A stretch of DNA of 64,000 nt from Bacillota bacterium (GTDB lineage: Bacteria; Bacillota; Clostridia; Lachnospirales; Lachnospiraceae): positions 62,001-126,000 of the forward strand of contig JAEXNR010000001.1 in the NCBI GenBank assembly GCA_023439505.1, written 5' to 3'. Each line of letters starts with the position of its first letter. The first letter of the stretch is position 1. Of this stretch, positions 15,270 to 22,752 are shown piece after piece. The notes under the pieces were generated by a model. It saw only the letters and a list, made by a program, of their open reading frames with translations. It had not been told where the DNA came from and made no database searches. A program made the translations under genes and the position numbers.

Positions 15270-18257
15270 TTAGAATAAGATCTTTAAAGTTTGTATTTCG
15301 AAAGGCTGAAATGAAAGCCTGACTTCACTTTCCCATATTTTGAGTGAATTTTCATCCTGTTCCATGAGATTAACCGATACTGCCTCTTTGGGCGGCTGAT
15401 AAAACTTGATTGTTGCAGCTGTTGATGTCCCATGACATTCATAACAGCGCAGGATCATATGATTGCTATCCTCAGCCTTTTTTATAGTTTCTACCACAAT
15501 ATGATCATTGTCCGTTTGAAGCAGGTAAAAATCCACCGGACATACATCTCTTTGATTATCTCCCGTCATTATCTTTAGCGGTATATTAAGTTCATAGGCT
15601 GCCTGATTTACCAATCCGATCACTTCATTTCCTTTATGCGGATACAGGCTGTAAGTAAATTCCTGAATTCCTCGATCCGCATTTTCATCCGGATACCGTG
15701 GACTTCTTAAAAGATTCAGATCCAGAATATCTTCCTCCACGTGATAACCATATTTGCAGTCATTAAGCAGCGCCACTCCATATTCCGGTTCCGACAGATC
15801 CACCCATTTGTGGGCACATATTTCATGCATTGCCATGTCAAATCCCGTATTCTCATGCGTTGTACGTTTCACAGAGCCAAATTGAATATCACAGGTGGCA
15901 TTCCTAGTTTTTAATCCGAGGGCAAAAGAGGTTCTTAACATCCTCGCGCTTTCCTGCCAGTCAACCCTTGTCACAAAATCCAGCCTTTTACTGCCCTGTG
16001 TCAGTACAATTTTCTGTTCAATCCGGGAATTACCAACCTCGTAAGTCTGAATAATCCATCCCTTTGGCCCGTCAAGCATCGCCTCTGAGGATATAAGCTC
16101 ACAGTATATCGGCGGTCTTTTGTCATATTGGATGGAAAAATCCCATGCATCCCCTTTATCGTAATAGACTGCCAGTTTGTTTCCCGGTCTCTGGTGGCAT
16201 AGCACCTCCCGGTTCATTTCTTTATCATATATGGAGATAATGGATCCATCCTTGTGAAATTCGACGGTAAGCAAATCATTTTCCAGATGAAGCTGTGTTA
16301 CTTTTGGAGCATGTTCCTCCAGGTTCTTTTCGTACTTTTTTGTATCCAAAAGGGTAAATCCCATGGGTCCTGCTTCCACTTTTATCCATTGGCCCTGATG
16401 CTTTATCCATTCCGACCTTCTCCAGGATAAGGTATTACACACAACAGAGGAGGAGGGGAACAGAGTATGACAGGCTTCCTGGAGCATCTCATTGATTTCC
16501 TTCTCCATCTCTTCATAACGGTTTACAGCTTCCTGATACACCCTTTGAATAGATGATCCGGGTAAAATATCATGGAACTGATAGAGCAGCAATTCCTTCC
16601 AAACCGTTTCGATTCTTTTTGCCGGATAAGGTTGTTGAATAAGCAGCTGTGCAAAAAACGATATCATTTCCAGTTCTCGAAGGGCAAGTTCCAGTTTTCT
16701 GTTAAACCACTTGTTTTTTGACTGGGAGGTATAAGTTCCCTGGTGTTTTTCCAGATAAAGTTCTCCCTGCCATTTTATTAGTTTGGGTTGTGACAAGGCC
16801 AAACGGTCAAAGAATGTAATACTCTCCTCCTGCTTCACCGGCAGCAGCCCTTCCAGACTATGCTCACGCTCCATCCGTTCCAGATGCTCCTCCCCCGGTC
16901 CGCCGCCTCCATCCCCGATTCCAAACAGCATCAGGGCCTCCGGAACGATTCCTTTCTCCTGATATTCTGTCTCGGTTTTTCGTATGGAGGTCGGGGATCC
17001 CGCCGAATTATACGTGCCTTCCGGGGGCATATGTGCCAGAACTTCGCTGCCATCAATCCCCGACCACAAAAAGGTATGGTGGGGAAATTTATTGTAGGTG
17101 CTCCAGGAGAGCTTAATGGTCATAAAGTAATCGATCCCTGCTTTTTTGAGCAGCTGCGGCAGGGCACCGGAATATCCAAATACGTCAGGGAGCCACAAGA
17201 TACGCATTTCTCTATCAAATTCCTGTTTGAAGTAACGTTTACCGTAAAGAATTTGTCTGACAAGCGCTTCTCCTCCTGAGATATTGGTATCCGCTTCTAC
17301 CCACATCGCACCCTGTACTTCCCAGCGTCCTTCTATTACTTTTTCTTTGATCTTTTGAAACAATTCAGGATAATCTTCTTTAACCCACTCATATAACTGA
17401 GGCTGACTTGCTCCGAAGATATAATCCGGATAAGTTTCCATCATCTTAAGCGCCGTGGAGAATGTTCTGGCGGCTTTTCTTTTTGTCTCTCTGATCGGCC
17501 ACAGCCATGCAAGATCAATATGTGCATGCCCAATGGCACTGATTTTCAGTGAAGTATCTCCGCACCTCTTATTCAGTTCGACACGCAGTATAGTACGAGC
17601 CTTAACAGCTTCTTCCTCACTAAACTCATTCAAAATGAGAGAGGCTTCGTTCAATGTATGTAAAATACTATTAGCCCTGGCACTGTTCTCTGGCAAATTC
17701 CGCCACAGATCGAGCAGCACCTCAAAATCATAATAAAGTAATCTCATTTCTTCCATACATATAGCAATATGTGCTTCGAGCAGGTGTCCGTGTTCTTTGT
17801 AATTTCCAAAGAGATCATTACACCCGGCATCTGCCCAAAGATCAATTTGCTCCGTGCCGACTGCACATTCTGATACTTCAACCACTCTCTTTCCAGGTTT
17901 TCCAAGGGTATAATCAAATTGAGAGCTTACATTGGTCAGGCCCTGAACCGGACAGCCTCCTGCATCAAACAGACAGGCTTCTCCACTGATATCAATTAAT
18001 AGAACCACCTTTTTACCTTTACTCTTTGACGGGAGTACTCCTTCAAAGTGGAACCAGGCACAATCCCAGATCTCTCCCCAGCTTTCTCCGATCTGAAGAG
18101 TTCTCCTTTCCCCGCTGCACCGATGTTCAAAGGGAACCGGTTCCCTGGTTTTCCATATGGTTACAATCAAGGGCGACAGCTTTTGATAGACTGCCTTTTC
18201 TATGGCATCCAGAGTATTTGGCAGTTCCTGCATCATTTCTTTGATGGGATATGGCAT
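15270..18257 (-). CDS. Alpha-mannosidase, glycoside hydrolase family 38
   Basis: This 995-residue enzyme has the GH38 catalytic domain with the metal-binding HAHIDLAWLWP. The nucleophile Asp is in WVEADTNISGGEALVRQ and further zinc-site residues are in LPDVFGYSGALPQLL. The C-terminal half holds the beta-sandwich domains usual for bacterial GH38. There is no signal peptide, so it works on imported oligosaccharides in the cytoplasm. It is the first gene of the operon and lies behind a near-consensus promoter with operator-like palindromes. It probably removes alpha-linked mannose from N-glycan or mannan fragments; the linkage preference is not predictable. RBS: AAGGAGAAGAAAA before the ATG. Confidence 0.95.
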   Translation of the reverse strand: MPYPIKEMMQELPNTLDAIEKAVYQKLSPLIVTIWKTREPVPFEHRCSGERRTLQIGESWGEIWDCAWFHFEGVLPSKSKGKKVVLLIDISGEACLFDAGGCPVQGLTNVSSQFDYTLGKPGKRVVEVSECAVGTEQIDLWADAGCNDLFGNYKEHGHLLEAHIAICMEEMRLLYYDFEVLLDLWRNLPENSARANSILHTLNEASLILNEFSEEEAVKARTILRVELNKRCGDTSLKISAIGHAHIDLAWLWPIRETKRKAARTFSTALKMMETYPDYIFGASQPQLYEWVKEDYPELFQKIKEKVIEGRWEVQGAMWVEADTNISGGEALVRQILYGKRYFKQEFDREMRILWLPDVFGYSGALPQLLKKAGIDYFMTIKLSWSTYNKFPHHTFLWSGIDGSEVLAHMPPEGTYNSAGSPTSIRKTETEYQEKGIVPEALMLFGIGDGGGGPGEEHLERMEREHSLEGLLPVKQEESITFFDRLALSQPKLIKWQGELYLEKHQGTYTSQSKNKWFNRKLELALRELEMISFFAQLLIQQPYPAKRIETVWKELLLYQFHDILPGSSIQRVYQEAVNRYEEMEKEINEMLQEACHTLFPSSSVVCNTLSWRRSEWIKHQGQWIKVEAGPMGFTLLDTKKYEKNLEEHAPKVTQLHLENDLLTVEFHKDGSIISIYDKEMNREVLCHQRPGNKLAVYYDKGDAWDFSIQYDKRPPIYCELISSEAMLDGPKGWIIQTYEVGNSRIEQKIVLTQGSKRLDFVTRVDWQESARMLRTSFALGLKTRNATCDIQFGSVKRTTHENTGFDMAMHEICAHKWVDLSEPEYGVALLNDCKYGYHVEEDILDLNLLRSPRYPDENADRGIQEFTYSLYPHKGNEVIGLVNQAAYELNIPLKIMTGDNQRDVCPVDFYLLQTDNDHIVVETIKKAEDSNHMILRCYECHGTSTAATIKFYQPPKEAVSVNLMEQDENSLKIWESEVRLSFQPFEIQTLKILF

Positions 18258-18301
18258 TTTTCTTCTCCTTGTATGTATAACGTGTCTTTAAATAACATCT
18301 A

Positions 18302-18357
18302 ATATCACTTGATATTTATTATATATTAGCTGATATGTTTTATATTATTACATATCA
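18302..18357. promoter_or_regulatory. Operator-like palindromes at the mannosidase promoter
   Basis: Two palindromes built from TGATAT/ATATCA half-sites are present. One is ATATCA-CT-TGATAT (18303-18316), within the transcribed leader. The other is TGATATG-N13-CATATCA (18331-18357), covering the -10 box. The same half-sites occur at the promoter of the GntR-LacI regulator gene, so that protein is the likely binder. Confidence 0.65.
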
Positions 18358-18370
18358 ACATTTTTGTCAA
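18342..18370 (-). promoter_or_regulatory. Promoter of the alpha-mannosidase operon
   Basis: On the minus strand TTGACA (18365-18370) and TAATAT (18342-18347) are separated by 17 bp, close to the housekeeping consensus. The expected transcript start is near 18335, giving a leader of roughly 75 nt. Confidence 0.8.
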
Positions 18371-18466
18371 TACATTTTATAAGCAAAATTATTTATATTG
18401 TCTATAAATCAAGACAAAGTTACCAGTTTCTATGGTAATATTACTGATTCCTTCCTGTTCCCAACA

Positions 18467-18496
18467 AAAAAACAGGTCACCAATGGAACCTGTTTT
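18467..18496 (-). terminator. Terminator after the GntR-LacI regulator gene
   Basis: The stem AAAACAGGT / ACCTGTTTT has a 10-nt loop and T-runs on both strands, so it could end transcription from either side. It separates the regulator gene from the mannosidase promoter. Confidence 0.85.
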
Positions 18497-18590
18497 TGAT
18501 TATTATTCTAACATTCATACATTTTTTCTGCCACTGCAGTGTGTAGTTGCACAATTTTTAGATTGTAATGCATTCTCACACCGCTTTTTC

Positions 18591-19748
18591 TTATATTACA
18601 AGTACACTGTCACGTTCGATGATTTCGGTTTTCACCCGTATGGTTCTGGATGGTGCATTGCTGTTTGAAATCTTATCCATCAATACCTCTACCGCCAAGT
18701 CTCCCAGTTCTTCAACGGGTTGCTTTACCGTAGTCATCTTCAACGGAATGTAGCTCAAAATCTCATTGTCAGTGAATCCGATAATCGATAAATCCTGCGG
18801 GATTCTTTTCCCTATCTCCTGAGCGGCGTAATAAAGATATACTGCAATATAATCATCTGAACAAAAAACAGCTGTCAGACCTTCATTATTCATCAGATAC
18901 TCTTTGAGGCTTTCGATAAAAACCATTTCATCCCTTGTCTGTACACTCTCATTACGAATTCTTTTATTTGCCTCCATCATACCAGCCATATAGCCCCTGT
19001 AACGTTCTTCACGACTTGTCACATTCGTAATCTCTTTAGATATAAATCCGATTTTTGAATGTCCCTTTTCAATCAGATACCGTACCGCATCCTTGGCCCC
19101 CTGATAATGATCATGACAAATGCTGTCAAATTCAATCTCCTTAAAAACCCGGTCAACAATTACAACCGGATAGTTACGAACTTTATAATTCAACAATTCA
19201 ATCCCGCAGGTATTATTGTCACTGGGAAATAAGATTACACCCTTAATTTCTGATATTTTGGATACCTCTGCCAAAATCTGCTCTTCCTTGTCACTTACCC
19301 CATCCGAATATTTAACAATAACATGATAATTATAAGCTTCTGCTTTCTTTATAATTTCTTTCACGATATTACCGCAATAGGAGTCAAGTTTTGGTATAAC
19401 AAGGGCCAGATAATTGGTTTTAACGGAAGAACTGCCCGTCCCAATGCTGAGATCCACCATGCTTCGGATTTTATTCAAATCAACATCGGCAGAGAGAAAA
19501 CTTCCCCTTCTGGGAATTCGATAAATAATATGCTCCTCCGCCAGGGAATTTAGTGCCAGCTTACTGGTCATCTTACTTACGCCACACTTTTCGGCTATTT
19601 CACCCTCAGAAGGAAGAAGCTCATTTGTGCCAATCTGCCGTTCAATAATCAGTTTCAGGATTTCATTACGTACTCTGTTATAAAGAGTATCCGGTATATT
19701 CCCTCTTTTTGATTTCTTTTCATCTGCATTACCTCTATTATCGTTCAT
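18591..19748 (-). CDS. GntR-type HTH with LacI-type sugar-binding domain (AraR-like)
   Basis: This 385-residue regulator begins with a basic tail and a winged-helix GntR domain (LYNRVRNEILKLIIERQIG, PSEGEIAEKCGVSKMTSKLALNSL). From about residue 110 comes a periplasmic-binding-protein-like ligand domain of the LacI/GalR type (NYLALVIPKLDSY, VIVDRVFKEIEFDSICHDHYQGA, GFTDNEILSYIPLKMTTVKQP). This architecture is that of AraR-type repressors. It lies next to the alpha-mannosidase operon, and its own promoter carries the same palindromic half-sites as that operon. I infer an autoregulated repressor released by a sugar from mannose-containing glycan. Confidence 0.92.
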   Translation of the reverse strand: MNDNRGNADEKKSKRGNIPDTLYNRVRNEILKLIIERQIGTNELLPSEGEIAEKCGVSKMTSKLALNSLAEEHIIYRIPRRGSFLSADVDLNKIRSMVDLSIGTGSSSVKTNYLALVIPKLDSYCGNIVKEIIKKAEAYNYHVIVKYSDGVSDKEEQILAEVSKISEIKGVILFPSDNNTCGIELLNYKVRNYPVVIVDRVFKEIEFDSICHDHYQGAKDAVRYLIEKGHSKIGFISKEITNVTSREERYRGYMAGMMEANKRIRNESVQTRDEMVFIESLKEYLMNNEGLTAVFCSDDYIAVYLYYAAQEIGKRIPQDLSIIGFTDNEILSYIPLKMTTVKQPVEELGDLAVEVLMDKISNSNAPSRTIRVKTEIIERDSVLVI

Positions 19749-19776
19749 TATTCCACCCGCATCTATTGTATTTATT

Positions 19777-19831
19777 TGATATAATGTATATCACTGATAT
19801 GCATTATATCAGATGATACTTGTGTTGGCAA
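19777..19831 (-). promoter_or_regulatory. Regulator promoter with two tandem operators
   Basis: On the minus strand, TTGCCA (19826-19831) and TATAAT (19803-19808) are 17 bp apart. Two 17-bp palindromes sit on and just after the -10 box: TGATATAATGTATATCA (19777-19793) and TGATATGCATTATATCA (19795-19811). Both fit TGATAT-N5-ATATCA and their starts are 18 bp apart. This strongly suggests autorepression. Confidence 0.75.
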
Positions 19832-19927
19832 TATGTTTTTGTTTATATCACCTGCCTTGATTTAATAATATTATATATCACTTAATTACCCCTTCATTTT
19901 CCCAACATTAATCTCAACATTTCCTAT

Positions 19928-19955
19928 TGACATTCATGAAAAAATAGTTAAAATT
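19928..19955 (+). promoter_or_regulatory. Promoter of the double C39 peptidase gene
   Basis: TTGACA (19928-19933) and TAAAAT (19950-19955) are 16 bp apart on the plus strand. The predicted start near 19962 places the strong GC-rich hairpin that follows within the first 10 nt of the transcript. Confidence 0.6.
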
Positions 19956-19968
19956 GTTAATAAATAGT

Positions 19969-19997
19969 AAAGGCGCTGTAAAAAACAGCGCCTTTAC
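19969..19997 (+). promoter_or_regulatory. GC-rich hairpin at the 5' end of the C39 peptidase transcript
   Basis: The stem AAAGGCGCTGT / ACAGCGCCTTT has an A-rich loop. It is followed by TTTACTTATTCT rather than a clean T-run, and lies about 40 bp before the start codon. It could be a 5' stabilising stem or an attenuator. Confidence 0.6.
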
Positions 19998-20038
19998 TTA
20001 TTCTATCTTCTATGCGTATAACAGAAAAGGAGGACCAA

Positions 20039-22519
20039 ATGAAATTAAGGAAATTAATGACCTGCTGCATGACGATTGTTATGCTCTTTCGTCTGTACCC
20101 GGTACCAATTGCTGCTGAAGCTTCCGGCTTCAATACAAGTACCGCCGCTGGGAAAAGCGGAAATTGCTATTATACCGCTCCCGGCACCTATACCGGGGAT
20201 GTGAATGGTCTTGCTGTGATTACTTCAGCAGGAGTTGTAATTAAGAATTCTTCTATCACAGGTAATCTGGTAATTACCGGTACCGCATCAAAAGAAACCA
20301 TCCTTGACGGTGTAAATGTGAAGGGGGATTTTCTTGTAATGACCGGAAGTGCGGTATTAAAGAATACAATCATTGATGGAAATCTGGTAATATCAAGTGG
20401 CTCCGATTCCAAGGTTACCACGGACTACGAAACATCTGTAATGGGAGACACCATCCTAAACCACGACGGTAAAAGCAGGATAGAAAAACCATATTCCTAT
20501 GAGGAGCTGAAAACAGGAACAGTCATACGACCATATACCCTGATCGGCTCCTATCAGGATGGTGTGATCAATAACCTGACCGTAAATTCAAAACGAAGTG
20601 CTTATCTGTGGGATAAGGATTCCGATACCTTTTACCAGGTACCGTTTAACTCCTTCAGTCTGGTAGGTAATTATGGGGAACTCATTGATTTAGACGGGGA
20701 TAAAGATATTGACGGTATCCTTCTTGTGAAACATCAGGACAGCAGTAACTATTGGGACCCTGATATGCGATGGTTGAACGGAATCGGTGCCGGTTCAGAT
20801 CCTGTGGTAACTGATGCCACCGGCTCCTCCATCTTCCGGGCACTTTACACCATACCCATGGGGGAACGCCAATTGAGTGGTTACGGTCTTGGTGACTGGA
20901 GCGGAGTTACTGATTTCTCTAATATCATAGCATATGGGGACGAATCAGGACAATCACTCTCTGCCGGTTTAAATTATTACTGGCCTCAGCATGACTATTA
21001 CAATGCAAAATCCAGCAATACACTCACTATGCTGACCAATTATAAAACTTATCTTCAGACAACCGGCGCTAATTGCGGCCTTGCCTCCGCTCTTACCGTA
21101 CTTGATTGGTATGGTCAGAGAGGTGACTTAAATGATAATGATCTGGTAGGATTAAGAGAGAAGAGCAAATGGAGCGGTGCAACAAATCTGGAGCAATTGC
21201 AGAATGTATTCGAGAATCTGACGAAATTAGACTTTACCTGTAAATGGAAGTTTCAATCCAGCTATGATAATCCTTATCAGTTGTATGATCCTTCGTGGAT
21301 TCAGTCTACGCTGGCGAAAGGCTCTCCTATCATGGTCGGCTGGAACAGCTTTGGCGGACACTGGCAGGTAATTATCGGTTATGATACTATGGGGACAGAG
21401 ACCACCGCTGACGATGTACTGATTCTTATGGATCCTTATGACAGTACCGATGGTCGAAATGACGGCTACAATATTCAGTCCTATGAGAGACTGGCCTATG
21501 GCACCCAGGACTTTGATACAGATGTTAATTATCCGGGAACACTCTATCTCGTGGCTACGCCAGATTATTCCAATACCCCTTTCACCTGGCATTATTCCGC
21601 TGCGAATATTACAGACGGAACTGGTTACACCATAGCACCAGCCAGTAATGCAATGAAATTTGGCGCGGATTACGGTGCCAGACTCGAAAAGAATTGGATA
21701 TCTTATCGTGATACTGCTGCCGGTATTCAAAACTATTATCCGGATACGGAATTATGGGGATCCGGCGATGACGGTCTGGCAGGTCCTGCCACAGGCAGTT
21801 ACCGTCATTCCGGTGATGTAGAGAACTCCTCCTATTATTCTCATTTTAATTTCTTTGATATGAAGAGCAATGATCATCTCACCATGTTAAGTAACTTCAA
21901 GACAACACAGCAGTCCACTGAATGGACCTGCGGACTCGCATCCGCACTTATGAACATAGAATGGTTTGGAAAGAATCCAACGAATTCCGGCCATCCGGAT
22001 GGTCTTACCGAAATTGACCTGGCACAGATGCGGCAAGGTGGAAAAGCAGGTGCCACTACCGTTAACGGAATGGAAGAAGTCTTCCAGACACTGAATAAAG
22101 ATTACAAGGGGGACTGGGCATGGTTTACCATGCGGGATCTTGACAAGGATCTTGCGATTGGCGGACACAATCTCCAATACGGGAAAGAAGACGGCGGACT
22201 GATTCCTTATCTCTTATCCAATGGTATTCCTATGATGATTGGATGGGATGAATGGGGCGGACATTGGCAGGTAGTAATCGGTTATGATACTATGGGTACC
22301 CCCGGAACTCAGGACGATGTTTTGATACTTGCCGATCCTTATGATACCACCGACCATAATCAGGATGGCTATGTGATTGAGAGCTTTGAACGTCTTGTCT
22401 TTGGCTGGACGGCCCAGTTTGATGAGGAGAATTCCTTTGTTGTTGCCTTCCCTGCCACCGGATACGGTTCTGTAATGAAAGAACTGGGATTAAAGGCTCC
22501 TTATTACACTGCCAAATAA
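20039..22519 (+). CDS. Secreted protein with two C39-like peptidase modules
   Basis: The start at 20039 has AAAGGAGG 5 nt upstream. A signal peptide of about 27 residues is followed by a repetitive beta-rich region (DGVNVKGDFLVMTGSAVLKN, IDGNLVISSGS) that looks like a short bactofilin-type beta-solenoid. Two homologous C39_2-like peptidase modules follow. Module 1 has Cys near 345 (ANCGLASALTVLDWYG), His near 440 (GGHWQVIIGYD) and Asp near 465 (MDPYD). Module 2 has Cys near 630 (TCGLASALMNIEWFG), His near 741 (GGHWQVVIGYD) and Asp near 766 (ADPYD). Both active sites look complete. It should be exported; there is no LPXTG or obvious anchor, so it may be released. It stands alone between the glycan regulator and the PadR module. 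Substrate unknown. Confidence 0.85.
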   Translation: MKLRKLMTCCMTIVMLFRLYPVPIAAEASGFNTSTAAGKSGNCYYTAPGTYTGDVNGLAVITSAGVVIKNSSITGNLVITGTASKETILDGVNVKGDFLVMTGSAVLKNTIIDGNLVISSGSDSKVTTDYETSVMGDTILNHDGKSRIEKPYSYEELKTGTVIRPYTLIGSYQDGVINNLTVNSKRSAYLWDKDSDTFYQVPFNSFSLVGNYGELIDLDGDKDIDGILLVKHQDSSNYWDPDMRWLNGIGAGSDPVVTDATGSSIFRALYTIPMGERQLSGYGLGDWSGVTDFSNIIAYGDESGQSLSAGLNYYWPQHDYYNAKSSNTLTMLTNYKTYLQTTGANCGLASALTVLDWYGQRGDLNDNDLVGLREKSKWSGATNLEQLQNVFENLTKLDFTCKWKFQSSYDNPYQLYDPSWIQSTLAKGSPIMVGWNSFGGHWQVIIGYDTMGTETTADDVLILMDPYDSTDGRNDGYNIQSYERLAYGTQDFDTDVNYPGTLYLVATPDYSNTPFTWHYSAANITDGTGYTIAPASNAMKFGADYGARLEKNWISYRDTAAGIQNYYPDTELWGSGDDGLAGPATGSYRHSGDVENSSYYSHFNFFDMKSNDHLTMLSNFKTTQQSTEWTCGLASALMNIEWFGKNPTNSGHPDGLTEIDLAQMRQGGKAGATTVNGMEEVFQTLNKDYKGDWAWFTMRDLDKDLAIGGHNLQYGKEDGGLIPYLLSNGIPMMIGWDEWGGHWQVVIGYDTMGTPGTQDDVLILADPYDTTDHNQDGYVIESFERLVFGWTAQFDEENSFVVAFPATGYGSVMKELGLKAPYYTAK

Positions 22520-22580
22520 ATCCGCGCAGTATTTTTCACGAAGCTAATGAATTGTGCATAGATCAGTACCATCATAAGAA

Positions 22581-22712
22581 CTGCCCTGTTGATCATGTGT
22601 CAGATCGGCGTTAACTGTCTACTTCCGTTCCATCAGAAGATGTAATATCCTTCCACATAAAATAAAGTATGCAGGCCGCAAAATCAGACACGATCACAGG
22701 GCAGCTCTTTTC
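22581..22712 (+). terminator. Long imperfect inverted repeat after the C39 gene
   Basis: The arms at 22581-22601 and 22687-22704 pair over about 18 bp with small bulges (CTGCCCTGT / ACAGGGCAG at the base). The right arm is followed by CTCTTTTCT on the plus strand. The loop is unusually long (about 85 nt). It most likely ends the C39 transcript, but the large loop leaves room for another role. The rest of the 233-bp gap shows nothing clear. Confidence 0.45.
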
Positions 22713-22752
22713 TATTAATACTATAGTCTTTGTTGTCCGATTACGGACTGAA

